Source of the DNA: Adenophora triphylla var. japonica
Taxonomy: Eukaryota > Streptophyta > Magnoliopsida > Asterales > Campanulaceae
Reading direction: 5' to 3'
NCBI GenBank assembly: GCA_022495995.1
Contig: JAFEMH010000524.1
Location: 558,001-622,000, forward strand
DNA length: 64,000 nucleotides
Made by a program: the position numbers and the translations under genes. Position 1 is the stretch's first letter, and each line of letters opens with the position of its first letter. The notes beneath the pieces were generated by a model that was not told the DNA's origin, ran no database searches, and saw nothing but the letters and a program-made list of their open reading frames with translations. Below, piece by piece: positions 43,508-53,887 of the stretch.

Positions 43508-44107
43508 TCACGGATTTTCATTTGCCATTATTCTACGAGCGTCTATCTCCCCCTCTCTTCGTTGTTGGGAGGGCGCTCCTTCACTACGACGTTGATTAAT
43601 GTGGTCTCTGAGGTCAATCTGGGGTACCACTCGTTCTTCTCCAGTGACGAAGTCACCTCGACGACCCTCTCTCCTCCGGTTCCTTCTTCTTCCAGACGAG
43701 ATAGTATGGTGAGACGCCTGTGGGGCTTGCGGCGCCGCCATTTGGATGAGCTCATTCTGGATTTGCAGGAATTCTTTAAGGGCATTTGATCTTTCGACGA
43801 GGAAAGCGGCTCTGTCGAGGTGTGGATTGGATGGGCCTCCCACACGACGTTCAGTAGCTACCTCAGGTCTCCTTTCCAGTGGAGGTCGTCGATGCCTCTT
43901 TGGAGCTGGTCTTTTTTCCCTCCTTCTAGCTGTTTGAAGGCCTGTGTCATCAACCACCCCTTGTGACCTGGTAACCCTTAAATTAGGGTTCCTAGGTGGA
44001 GAGGGTGGTCTAGGGTTTTGTGGTTGGCCTTGCGGAGGAGGAGGCGGAGGAGGTAGTATATCTTGGTCTTCGGTGGATTTGCTTGCCGTGTGTCCATCTG
44101 ACTCCAT
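43508..44107 (-). CDS. Gypsy-3 gag N-terminal segment
   Basis: 200 codons. MESDGHTASKSTEDQ is a credible true start, about 60 bp inside the primer-binding site. A Pro tract and an Arg-rich region follow, ending in a helical AFLVERSNALKEFLQIQNEL. It is a low-complexity gag head with probable RNA-binding charge. The frame ends just before the middle gag part. Confidence 0.7.
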   Translation of the reverse strand: MESDGHTASKSTEDQDILPPPPPPPQGQPQNPRPPSPPRNPNLRVTRSQGVVDDTGLQTARRREKRPAPKRHRRPPLERRPEVATERRVGGPSNPHLDRAAFLVERSNALKEFLQIQNELIQMAAPQAPQASHHTISSGRRRNRRREGRRGDFVTGEERVVPQIDLRDHINQRRSEGAPSQQRREGEIDARRIMANENP

Positions 44108-44159
44108 TTTTCCAGATTTTTCCGGCTGTGTTTCTGTTATTGAAGATCACTGACAAACG

Positions 44160-44179
44160 TTTCCCGTCAATGGAACCAA
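44160..44179 (-). other. Gypsy-3 primer-binding site
   Basis: The minus strand reads TTGGTTCCATTGACGGGAAA directly after the LTR, the same layout as the Tat site TTGGCGCC...GGGAAA but with a different acceptor match. Confidence 0.55.
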
Positions 44180-44181
44180 TC

Positions 44182-45154
44182 TGATCGCGCAGGAATGTGT
44201 CTTGGGCTCAGTAATCGTGTCCAGCAAAGATTGAGCTAGCTTTGTGATCTGCAAAACACCACAAAACAACCGTGAAACTGCGTTGGGGGTCTTCCGGCGT
44301 GAGAATCAGCTGATGGACTGGAAAATGGTGTAAACAATATGGAGAGTGTGTGAGTACGTAAATATGCAGTAAAGCATTACCTTTGTCCTTGTTTTGTTCC
44401 CATATTTATAGTGGATAGAATGATATTAGGGTTTTTATCTGAACCGTTGGATGGGGTGGATGCCAACCGTTGGATCAGCTCTGTCCCCTAGATGTACACG
44501 TGCCACGCTGGGGTTGGTTCGCCTAAATAAGGATTCTGCAATACCTGACACTGATAAGTAGCTTAGCTTATAAGGGAAAGTCAACCTGCACACCTTTTGG
44601 TATTATTACTGGTTATATGATTGCACGTGTAACAAGGAACTGTAGCAGGTCTGACATTATCCCAAATTAGCTAATTAATCAAGCTTGTTGAGGAAGCTTA
44701 GTTGAAGAGACGACCTGAAGCTGTGCGTCCAATCAGGTCGTCTTCTTGAGATATGACTCGATGAGCAAGCAATCAGAGAGAGTTGGTCGTTCAGTGACGA
44801 CGCTCACTCTTGGGTGAGATCGGTCCTGTGTGGTGGGCAGGCTCGTCGTTAGGTGGGTCGCAACTCATTGGCGACGACCTTTTTCTGACATAACGATGAG
44901 CTAAAGCCCAAACCTTTGCTCATGGGTGTATTGGCTCGTCGCTTGGATGGGCTTGGTCGCTCAATAGCGACGACCGCCATCTGTGGTTGGACGGGCCATA
45001 ATCCAGGTCTTGATCGGATCCTTCATAGTTGGTCCTTTGGTGGGCCTGTTGGGCCCCTAGCTCGTAGCGAGGTATTGGGCTCGGCCCATCACAGAATATT
45101 CCGTTCATATATAGCAAATTAATGAATTATTCATCTTTAAAGGAATATGCCACA
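44182..45154 (-). repeat. 5' LTR of Gypsy-3
   Basis: About 973 bp, TGATCGCGC to ATGCCACA in plus orientation. A reversed TATA box (ATATTTATAG) is at 44402-44411. It carries a perfect 11-bp inverted repeat (AGACGACCTGA at 44708, TCAGGTCGTCT at 44733) and three GTCG(T/C)...(A/G)CGAC hairpins at 44786-44801, 44857-44875 and 44956-44971. The opposite LTR is not in the window, so ends are inferred from TG/CA and the primer site. Confidence 0.7.
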
Positions 45155-45202
45155 CCAAAAGTTCTAATGTACTAATTAACCATTCTAGTTTTTAGATTTG
45201 AA

Positions 45203-46019
45203 CTAGTACATGCCCGTGTCCGAGGACACGATATTTTTTTTAACTAAGCATGTGTCCGAGGACACATTTTTTTTTCTTTTTTTTATAAAAGCCCGTGTCC
45301 TAATTTAACCAAACTCGCTACATGGTGTAGCGAGTTTCAATGGTAACTTATTGAACTCGCTACACTATGTAGCGAGTTTTAGAAAGTTGGTCATTTTGAA
45401 AAATAGTTTTAAATGTAAGTTATTTCGGGATTTATAATTTTAAAATTGAATTATTTGAGAAAAAAAATCGCTAATATGACCCAAAAAATAAAAAAATGAA
45501 CTTCAACCAAAAGCAAAAAAAGAGCGAAATTAATTTATAGAATTAATTCACACTGTCACCAATAGAAGGGGCAGCACAAAATAAAAAAAATTAGTCTCAA
45601 TTTTCTCTCTCCTCTCCGTCCTTCTATCTGAATCTATCTCTCTCTCCTTCTGTCCACGGTGTCATCGTCGTCACTGAGAATCATCACGGCGATTAACCGG
45701 CCGACCTCTTTATTTCTCCATTTCTTCGTCTATTCCGATATGATCGGTAAACTTCTTTCTCGCACCGTTTAATTCTGTCTTCTTTACTTTCATTTCATTA
45801 TCATTCGGATTTAATTTGATTTTGATTTTGCTTTAAGAATGTAATTAATTTCTTTGATTTCCCATTCCGATCTGCTGATCTTTATGTTTTCAAAAAAAAA
45901 AAAAATTTTTTTTAAGGGCAAAATGGAAAAGGGACAACTTAGTGAGGGCAAAATGAAAAATTTTATATTTAGAACTATTCACACAATTATTCACGGATCG
46001 TTGTAATTTATACTTTTGA
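45203..46019 (-). mobile_element. Helitron A, non-autonomous, with captured gene 5' end
   Basis: On the minus strand the 3' end is a hairpin (CGTGTCCTCGGACACG) followed by a short spacer and CTAG next to a T at 45207. The 5' end reads TCAAAAGTATAAATT after an A at 46020. That fits A|T insertion. Inside, 45600-45760 looks like a gene 5' UTR with CT-rich leader and an apparent splice donor (GATCG|GTAAAC), sense on the plus strand. Two AACTCGCTACA/TGTAGCGAGTT hairpins lie at 45312-45379. Confidence 0.7.
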
Positions 46020-46029
46020 TCATAGAAAA

Positions 46030-46952
46030 ATCAAATGTGAAAAAAAGTAAAAAATTGACGGGAGAGCAATATTATTAAGTCCGGACGCGAAAGCAAGACT
46101 AAAATCTGGTTTATAACGCCGTTGAGTTACACACATTAATACACGCACATACAAAGGCAAATTTTCTCTCTTTCCTTCTTTCTCTCTTCCCTCTTATCGG
46201 CTCACTTGTGCAGCGAACAATGTTTTCAATGGCGGAAGCAATCTTACTGATTGACGGACGATTTGGGAGCCCTAATTTTACAGCTATATAGCTCTGATTT
46301 TTCATTTCAATTCGATCTGGTTTTATTGGTAGCCCTAGAAAAGGTTTAAATCACGGTTGTTTTGGTGGCGGCGGCGGTGGTGGAAGTGGCCGAGTTGAGG
46401 AGTTAATTGTTTGATGCCGCCGGAGCCATTGCCTGATCGGAAAGACTTCTTCTTCAAGGAGAGGAAACACGAACGGTCTTCTTCTGACTCGTTAGGTCCT
46501 TCTTCTGTTTCTAGATGGAGGAACAACAACGGTCCTCACCACCATGGATCCTCTCGCTGGTCTTCCGTGCACTTAGTAGACACAGTAAGTTATCTCTCTC
46601 TCTCTCTCCTTTTTGTCTATGTTTATCGGAAATTGGATTTTGGGCTTTCGTTTTTTTTTTAAGGGCAAAATGGAAAATGGACAAAATAGTGAGGGCAAAA
46701 TGGTAAAATACCCATTTGGTACCGTAGAGAGTACTGTAGCAAACACCTGCTGACTTCCGTAGACCTGATAAGTTATCTCTCTCTCTCTCTCCTTTTTGTC
46801 TATGTTTATCGAAAATTGGATTTTGGGCTTTCGTTCATTTTTTTTAAGAGTAAAATTGGAAATGGACAAAATAGTGAGGGTAAAATGATAAAATACCCAT
46901 TTGATATCGTAGAGAATACTGTAGCAAACACCTCTTTGATTTATACTATAGA
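46030..46952 (-). mobile_element. Helitron B 5' end with captured gene fragment
   Basis: The right end (TCTATAGTATAAATC on the minus strand, after A) and the AGGGCAAAATGG subterminal block match the mini-Helitron at 52269-52434. No matching 3' hairpin is seen on the left, so it may be a truncated copy or one unit with Helitron A. A roughly 165-bp segment is duplicated (46586-46750 and 46768-46932). Confidence 0.6.
46414..46584 (+). pseudogene. Captured first exon of a POWERDRESS-like (SANT protein) gene
   Basis: The plus strand encodes MPPEPLPDRKDFFFKERKHE and, a little later, SRWRNNN and SSRWSS. From memory of the family this is the N-terminus of plant SANT/Myb-domain proteins of the POWERDRESS type, which work with histone deacetylase; the opening MPPEPLP..DRKDFF..RKHER is characteristic. 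It is preceded by a plausible 5' UTR (46330-46413, GGC-repeat rich) and followed by a canonical donor (ACA|GTAAGT) at 46585. The rest of the gene is missing. It sits in Helitron B, so it is a transduplicated fragment. The SANT domain itself is not here. Confidence 0.6.
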
Positions 46953-47330
46953 TTTGCTTCAAGTCTAACATTTTCTCTTCCCTTTAAGCTAGTGGCCTAT
47001 AATAATGGCCACGTCCCCCTCTGTTCGTTGACGGATGATCAGAATTGTTTAATATATGTGTAATCCACCTCTCAAAGCAAATTATTATCAACGTTCATTT
47101 GGAAAAAAAAAAAATACTATTTCCGTTTCAGTAAAAATTATATTTTTTGCCAAAAAAGTTGTCTGATTAAAAATTATATTTTTCCAAAATGAAAATTTTA
47201 AAATATTTTTTATCAATGAGACACAACAACTATTTACTCACTATTTTTTACCCCAATTTTTATTTTCTGCTTTACTTTTAATATTAATAATACTTACACT
47301 ATTAATATATTTTATTGATTCTCGTATCTA
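46953..47330. other. AT-rich spacer, nothing recognised
   Basis: No coding or RNA signal. A segment near 47120-47200 with two AAAAATTATATTTTT blocks may be an old MITE, but I could not pair its ends. Confidence 0.4.
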
Positions 47331-47617
47331 CTCCCTCCGTCCCAGCGAAAGAGTCGGTAAATTTGTTCGGCACGCAAAATAAGAAATGTGATGTAGGAAA
47401 GAGAAAAAGTTTAAATGTTGTGAGTATGAAAAATTAAATAGGAGAGAGAATGAGTGGGAGGTGATGTAAGAAAGATAATGTTGTGAGTGTAAAAGTAAAG
47501 TAGGAGAGAGAATGAGTGGAGAAAATAGTGATTTAAGGTTTCCTTTTTGGAAAAGTGGCTTTTTAAATGGGACGCCCAAAAAGAAAATAAATGGCTCTTT
47601 CGCTGGGACGGAGGGAG
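47331..47617. mobile_element. Stowaway-type MITE 1
   Basis: 287 bp with terminal inverted repeats CTCCCTCCGTCCCAGCGAAA, extending to about 25 bp, and a TA target duplication on both sides (47329-47330, 47618-47619). This is the Tc1/mariner-derived Stowaway signature. Confidence 0.93.
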
Positions 47618-49059
47618 TATATGTTAATTTGAATTCAAAATCCATTGTAAATGACACTAGTATATGACTCTCGGAGAAGAAGCAAATTTTAATGTAAAAT
47701 ACAGTACCCAAAAAATTTGAATTTTCCGTTGGTGACGGCTTGGCAGAACAAACAAGTCAACAGACGTCTCTCACACAACCATTACTGTGGTGGCACGACA
47801 GTCAGATTATTCGTGTGAATATATTTTAGTACGAAATTGATTATTTTTCGGTGGTGTTGAAAAATCCAAGGAGTGGGACCAATGCGCCGCTCTTATCTGT
47901 ATAGTTAATTATCTTAATTAATTTTTTTTGTTGTTTTCTCATTGGATCTTTTTACTGAATTTTGGCTCTTTGCTACCCTACCCTGATATTAGACGTCTCT
48001 TCCTTAAATTTTAGCTTACCTGTTAACATATCATTATTTATTTTAATTTTTTGTCTTGTCATTGTTCACAACTTGTTTCAATATATCCAAAATAAGAATA
48101 AGGAGAAAAACAAATATCATTTTCTTTTGACAATAAATTTTTGGCTCGTATAATATACATCATTGACTTTATTTGTTAGAAAGAATTAACCGTTAAATTC
48201 CGTTCCTATACATTATATTCATAATATTATACGAAAAAAATAAGTTTTTTCCTAAAGAGTATTAGTATATTTAGTTGTGTAGCGGTTTGATCGGTTTGGG
48301 CTCCTGTCTCATATTGATTTTTATATTTGCGTCATCATTGGTTATATATGCTTCTAATGCATATTAAATGTTTTACTACTAATCAATATCACCTATAAAA
48401 ATCGAGATCAATCGTGTTGCTATTTCAATACTAGACAGTTGCGTTGTTTGAATACTTAGGCATTCATACAACACAACTTAGATTCTATTACATTGAACTA
48501 GATGAAATTTTGGCAAAATAAGTAATCAACATAGAAGACCTTTATGAACATGGCCTAATATTTGCAATGTTGCCTTATTTGATTCCATGTTGAATAAACA
48601 ACAATCACCTTCATGTGAAAACTAATTTATACAATCTGTTATTGTCACATCTGTATTATTTTCTACAAATAAATAGAATAAGTGTTTGACGATTACTTCC
48701 ATCATAAAGTATATTTTTATGTCGATCCCTCCCTTCTCAAGAGCATTTAATACTCCCCTATTAAATTAAATAAGAATTGGATATTTAGTTATTCTTTTTC
48801 TTGTCTTAATTATAAATAGATCTAACGATAGATGATGTTTGATTGTAACAACAAAAACGTACTCTAGTTATTGTGACTTACCAAAAGCCAGCCACGTTTC
48901 GATTTTTTTTTTTTCAACTAATGGCGCCATCTGTTTGACATTTAAAAATTGAATAAAATCAATTTATTTGATTCTTCTAACCTAGGCTTGCTTTAATTAA
49001 TACCAACAATTAGTTGCCACCTTCCTGATAACATGTACGTGTTCCATATTTTTCTTGGA
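47618..49059. other. AT-rich intergenic stretch, nothing recognised
   Basis: I see no convincing ORF, tRNA or element boundary. This is the longest part of the window with no assigned repeat and could be old host intergenic DNA. Confidence 0.4.
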
Positions 49060-49790
49060 TTAGGATATGGTTGATCGACCGAACCTTGATAAGAAAAGAA
49101 GAATGTGAGAATTCAATAAAAGCATCATTATCTTTGTAAAATTGAGAAACATAAAGAATATTACGAGAAATGAGGAGAACATGAAGAACGTTATTAAATT
49201 GAAGAGAAGAGTTAGAGGTGGAAATAGAGAAGGTCCTATGTTTGAGATTGGTAGGGTGGAGCCATCTCTAATAAGTAATTCATCATTCTCATCATAAAGA
49301 CCGTGAAGCGAGAGGTTCATTTGTGATGTGGTGGGTAGCACCGCTGTCAACTAGCCAGGAAGCGGGTGGGGTGCGGGTAGGGGCAGTGGCGGTGTTGGCT
49401 TGTGGACGGGTGGAGTGGTGGTTGTTGTTGTGGCGATTTGGCTAAGTGGGGTTTGGAGGAGGGGGGAAGACAACATTAGGATAGGTCTTTTTGAATTGAG
49501 TACAATGAGAGTTGACATGCCTACTTGACGGCAATATTGATATTTTCCTTTGAAGGGGTTGGTGATGGAGGGTCTGGTTATGTTGAATTGAAAGATTTGA
49601 TTTAAATTTACATGCTTGTTATTGATATTGAGTAGTCCTATTTATACAAAGTAGGAGAAAGTAAATATGGACATAATAAGGATTCTAAATATACAAGATC
49701 CTACCAAAACTAGAGTCCTACATAAACTTGGAAAAGGAAACGAAGATCTCAGCCTACATGCACGTAAACGACTAGTACTAGAACTAATAG
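49060..49790 (-). mobile_element. Copia fragment: LTR end, zinc knuckle and protease
   Basis: On the minus strand, from 49790: an LTR-like segment with TATAAATAGG (about 49635-49645) ending ATTCAACA at about 49578; a knuckle-like YCRQVG run near 49530; then WLVDSGA (protease active site, near 49350) and, in another frame, MNLSLHGLYDENDELLI and STLPISNIG. Gag is missing between LTR and knuckle. This is a deletion derivative of a copia family different from its right-hand neighbour. Confidence 0.6.
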
Positions 49791-51051
49791 CAAAAAAAAA
49801 AAACTTGATGTCCTTGCTCTAAGATGTAGAGACCACGATCACGCCTGCATCTTGCCAAGATTTCCTTGTTGTGTCGATGCTGAATAAAAATGGAGAATCA
49901 TTAAAATGAACCGAAACAAGAAAATCGGATATAAGTTTACTGATAGAGATTAAATTCTTTGTGACTTGCGGCACAACATGAACATCTAATAATTTTAAGG
50001 CAGGAGAAAGAGATAGAGTGCCAGTATGAGTTATGAAAAGAGCATCACCATTACCAACAACGACATGGTCAGGGCCAGAATATGATTCATAAGAAGCCAA
50101 AGAAGAGGATGACGGAGTCATATGTGCAGAAGCACCGGTATCCAAGTACCAATCAGAGGTCTCAGTTTGTGAGATATTACAGGAGGCAGTGAGAGCTTTC
50201 GCAAGTTGAGCAACATGAGTGGTATCACGAGAGTAACGCTTATCACATTTGTCCGCGTAATAACCCTCTTGGCGACATATCTGACACCAGGGTATACGTT
50301 TTGTAGTTCCACGACCATTGAGTAAAGAACCGCCTAGACCACGACCACCATTATTATTATTTTGCCGAATGGGATTAGCAATGAAAGCAGCTGGAGGAGG
50401 GGCAGGACCACAATTCTCAAGAGAATTGAGAAAGATAGCAAAGCTTTCGGCTCGAGGAAGAAGCTCAGCAAATGTTGGAAGTGGCACAATTGCTATCTGA
50501 GACGCGGAGAACGCAAAGAAGGCGAGACCGAGACCACGGAGAAACCAATGGGATTTGTCTGTATCATCAACACCTCGACCGATAGCAGCAAGTTGATCGC
50601 AGACAGCTTTAAAACGTTGACCATAATCAGTAACTGATTGAGGACCTTTCTTCATGGCGAAGAGAGTGTCCTTGAGGTTGACTTCTCGAGACTTGAAAGG
50701 ATGGCTAAAGGCAGATTCCAGTGTCAATCAGATTGCGCGAGACGAACGACACCCAATAACCTCTGCCATTGACTCTTTCGTAAGAGAGGAGAGCAGCAAA
50801 CTTTGGAGTTTCTGATCTTGATGACTCCAAGATGAAAAGGCAGGGTTGGGACTTTTCTTGCCATCGTCAAAGATAAGTTCAGGGGGAGGCGCAATGGTGG
50901 TGCCGATAACAAAACCAAAAAGGTCTTGGCATGAGAGTATGGAAGACAGTTGGTTCTTCCAGAGTAGGTAATTGGTGGAAGTGAGTTTGACGGTGATCAT
51001 GTGGATGAGAGTGGCAAATGGGAGAGAATATGTAGAAGAAGAGGCTGCCAT
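49791..51051 (-). pseudogene. Copia gag-protease fragment
   Basis: Start MAASSSTYS at 51051. It has LTSTNYLLWKNQLSSIL, then after one in-frame TGA (50728-50730) LESAFSHPFKSREVNLKD, VTDYGQRFKAVCDQLAAIG and FLRGLG, the UBN2-type gag. A knuckle CQICRQEGYYADKC with an altered His position, and the protease WYLDTGASAHMTP (Asp-Thr-Gly) follow, then NLISISKLI. A frameshift near 49855 restores an ILARCRRDRGLYILEQGHQ run before the copy is cut at a poly-T tract at about 49793-49804. Pol is gone. Confidence 0.85.
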
Positions 51052-51084
51052 GGAATAGTTTAGAGAAAAAAATAGGGTTTCGGT

Positions 51085-51102
51085 ATCGTTCACACTGATA
51101 CC
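51085..51102 (-). other. Worn primer-binding site of the copia fragment
   Basis: The plus strand has ACTGATACCAT, the reverse of ATGGTATCAGT, in the expected place 40 bp upstream of the gag start. Confidence 0.55.
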
Positions 51103-51981
51103 ATTAAAAGATATTTATATTATTCACCACAAAAATAATGGTTACATTAGGTTACATATATATACACAAGTAATTTAAATGATGAGGATTATCTACACAA
51201 ATTAAACCTAGTCAATCTCTATCGGTAAGGAAAGATTACGTGAGTAAAATATTTGATTTCCCTGTAATCTCGTGATGTGAATCCTTTGCAATCCTATGAA
51301 TATCGCCAACAATCCCTTTTTTACTGAGCCCCAGCTCACCCCCTCCAATTTTAGTTTTGCAGTTAACCGTTGAATCGAGGAATGTGGTTCAAGAATTAGC
51401 TCGGAGCAGTGTAGAACATTTGGAGTCATTAAGATAGTTTGTATAATAATTTAGAGATTAAAGTTGTAATATTTTGACATTCATGAAATAATAAGTTTAT
51501 TAAAATTTTGGGTGGTTAAGTAAAGAGTTGGTTAACCAAATCATTATTAGGCAGAGGAATTCAAAATTAATTTCTCAAACAAGAGGAAGGTCTGTGTGAG
51601 ACCAAGAAATCCATCAACCATGAGAAGGAGAAGGTGTGGATTAGAAAATCTCTGTGTGCGCAATTCAACGTTGCGCAGTAATTCCATTCGATTTATGATT
51701 TTTAGTGATACTTAATCACACATGAACAATAATTTAAATAAAAAATAATTAATTCAATAAAAATTAAAAATTGTTATTTAATCACGATTGATAATACTTT
51801 TAATAATAATTTATTATAATAATTATTTTTTTATTTAAGTTATTGATCAAAATATAATTATTAACTAAAAATCATAAGTCAAATTGCACGGGAGAATATA
51901 TGATGACGCAGCTATATGGAGCTTTAGCTGCCTCGATTAGCTATCACATGCTAGTGCATTTTGTTCATTCCTTTTTATAAA
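51103..51981. other. Possible LTR remnant and AT-rich spacer
   Basis: The first 300 bp should be the 5' LTR of the copia fragment, but its opposite LTR is not found, so ends cannot be set. The rest (51430-51980) is AT-rich with no feature seen. Confidence 0.35.
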
Positions 51982-52200
51982 CTCCCTCCGTCTTACTTTG
52001 TTGGATCATATTTGACTTTTTTTCTTCGAGGAAAAAAATTAAAGGTTTAGACCAATAAATCATTTAGCCCAATGAATACAACATTTAAGTATTACTCCCT
52101 TTGTTCTATTTCAAAGTTTTTTTTTTTTTTTTTTTTTTTGGACGTCCCACTTCAAATAGTCCATTTTATAAATGAAAATATGTGAACATTGTTTCGGACA
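51982..52200. mobile_element. Truncated Stowaway-like MITE ends
   Basis: CTCCCTCCGTC at 51982 and a weaker CTCCCTTTGTTC at 52093 resemble Stowaway termini without partners nearby. A T run follows the second. These are likely remnants. Confidence 0.35.
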
Positions 52201-52268
52201 TTTATACCCTCATAATATTTATATATTTACAAAAAAATCATTCATTATACCCTTATAATGTTAACATA

Positions 52269-52434
52269 CTAGTAAAAGCCCGTGTCCGAGGACACGTGTT
52301 TTTTTTTTTATTCTAAAAAAAAAATTAAAAGGGCAAAATGGGAAAGGGACAACTTAGTGAGGACAAAATGGAAAATTTGGCATTTGAAACTGTTCACACA
52401 ACTGTTCACGAACAGTTGTGATTTATACTATAGA
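52269..52434 (-). mobile_element. Mini-Helitron, 166 bp
   Basis: Minus strand: 5' TCTATAGTATAAATC after an A, 3' hairpin CGTGTCCTCGGACACG, spacer GGCTTTTA and CTAG followed by T. These are the Helitron hallmarks. It shares both ends with Helitrons A and B. It codes for nothing. Confidence 0.75.
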
Positions 52435-52535
52435 TTTACAAAAAAATCATTCATTAACTTACTATTCCTCCCACTCATTGTCTCTCCTATTAAATGTTTT
52501 TAACTTTTACATGTTAGAACATGGATTAATTAATA

Positions 52536-52813
52536 CTCCCTCCGTCCCAATAGTAGCTTTCCATTTTGCCATTTTGGGTGTCCCGTTAATAGCTTCCACT
52601 TTCCTTTTTTGGCAAAGAAATCTTTACTATTCCCTCCACTCATTCTCTCTCCTACATTATTTTAATACTCACAACACCATTATAATTTACTATTCCCTTC
52701 ACTCATTCTCTCTCCTATTTTCAAATTACACTCACAACATTTTTACTTTTTTCTCATTTTATTAATTTGCGTGCAACCCAAATTTTGGACAGCTACTATT
52801 GGGACGGAGGGAG
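52536..52813. mobile_element. Stowaway-type MITE 2
   Basis: 278 bp, terminal inverted repeats CTCCCTCCGTCCCAATAGTA, TA duplication at 52534-52535 and 52814-52815. It differs from MITE 1 after the first 13 bases. Confidence 0.93.
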
Positions 52814-52828
52814 TATGTATTATTCATG

Positions 52829-53244
52829 TGTTATAATCATTTAATAATTTTGAAGTATAGATAAAATATGTAGAATTTCATTAGGTGTAAGTACCATTAA
52901 ATGATGGGCATAATGGTAACTTCACACCACCAACTTTATGAAAGGGTGTAGTCCCTAAATGAAGTGCCCCTTCTCTATCTATATAAAGGCTATCCATCAG
53001 CCACTAGAGACACTTTACATTCACCAATTTTCAGTCACAAATCTTCTCTTCATTCATTAAAGAAGAACAAAGTGTGGGCACTATCATTTAGAAGACTATC
53101 TCCCTACTCTCTCCTTTATTCAAGAACAAGATCAAGAACACACAATGGAATCCTCAGGTATACACTTCCGTCTTCATCTTCTTCTCTTACTTGAATCTAG
53201 TTGTGAATCGATTTAGGGTTCATTGGATCATTTATGTTCCAACA
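52829..53244 (+). repeat. 5' LTR of Copia-3
   Basis: About 416 bp, TGTTATAATC to TGTTCCAACA, directly before TTGGTATCAGAG. A TATA box (TATATAAAG) lies at 52980-52988, so transcription should start near 53010. An ATG at 53145 lies within the presumed R-U5 part. The left end could also be two bases earlier. Confidence 0.8.
52980..52988 (+). promoter_or_regulatory. TATA box of the Copia-3 LTR
   Basis: TATATAAAG, 157 bp upstream of the proposed start codon. Confidence 0.7.
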
Positions 53245-53246
53245 AT

Positions 53247-53258
53247 TGGTATCAGAGT
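53247..53258 (+). other. Copia-3 primer-binding site
   Basis: TGGTATCAGAGT, initiator-methionine tRNA type, two bases after the LTR end. Confidence 0.9.
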
Positions 53259-53667
53259 CTGCTCATAAACTAGATTGAGTTTGAGTTTCTTGTAAAGCAT
53301 TATGCTTTAATTTTGTTTCATATTTATATCCTTGTGTGATTTCATTTATTTTTGTTCTTGTACATGATACTCATCTTGTCTAAGAGTATTATGTTCATAA
53401 CTTCATTCAATTTCTGGAAATAATGGTGAAATCAAACTTTAGAGACACAATGGTTCATACAAGATTATCCCATTTACATAGCCAACATTGTGTAATGTTT
53501 GGAGTGTGTAAATTTAGGTCTACTTGTTTAAATCATGTTAATTGAAGTACAAACTTATCCCATTTACATAGCCAGCATTTTATAATGCATTGAGTATGGA
53601 AATTTGGATCAAACTTGTTCATAAAAGGGTGTTAAAATGGTGACTTTTCGTCAATCTGGGCAATAGG

Positions 53668-53887
53668 CACGACTCGTCCCGTGGGGGACGAGTCGTCCCC
53701 GTCAATTTTCTGAAAATGGGACCTCTCTGATGAAGTCGTTCCCCTTAAAGGGACGAGTCGTCCCCTTAGGAATGAGTCGTGCCCTATAGGACGAGTCGTC
53801 CTCCTTGATTTTCCAGAAAAGGGTGTCTCTGATACAGTCGTCCCCCTTACAGGAACGAGTCGTCCCATAAGGGACGAGTCGTCCAGA
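53668..53887. repeat. GGGACGAGTCGTCCC palindrome array
   Basis: About eight full or partial copies of GACGAGTCGTCC or its half (ACGACTCGTCCC, AGTCGTTCCCC) occur in three clusters separated by two similar spacers with TTTTC(T/C)(G/A)GAAAA and TCTCTGAT. The full unit is a perfect inverted repeat around one central G. Confidence 0.88.

Larger units (their letters stand above)
40065..45154 (-). mobile_element. Gypsy-3: Tat-like Ty3/gypsy element, 3' half deleted
   Basis: 5' LTR (44182-45154), a primer-binding site of Tat style, gag, protease, RT and the start of RNase H are present on the minus strand. Integrase and the 3' LTR are missing. Coding sequence is much better kept than in Tat-1 and Tat-2. 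Confidence 0.85.

Noticed and set aside
47618..49059. Possible host gene or RNA gene
   Set aside because: No ORF above background, no splice-like structure and no tRNA or snRNA boxes seen by eye.
53668..53887. Regular palindromes with spacers, resembling a CRISPR array
   Set aside because: Spacers are similar to one another and uneven in length, there are no cas genes, and the context is a plant retrotransposon leader.
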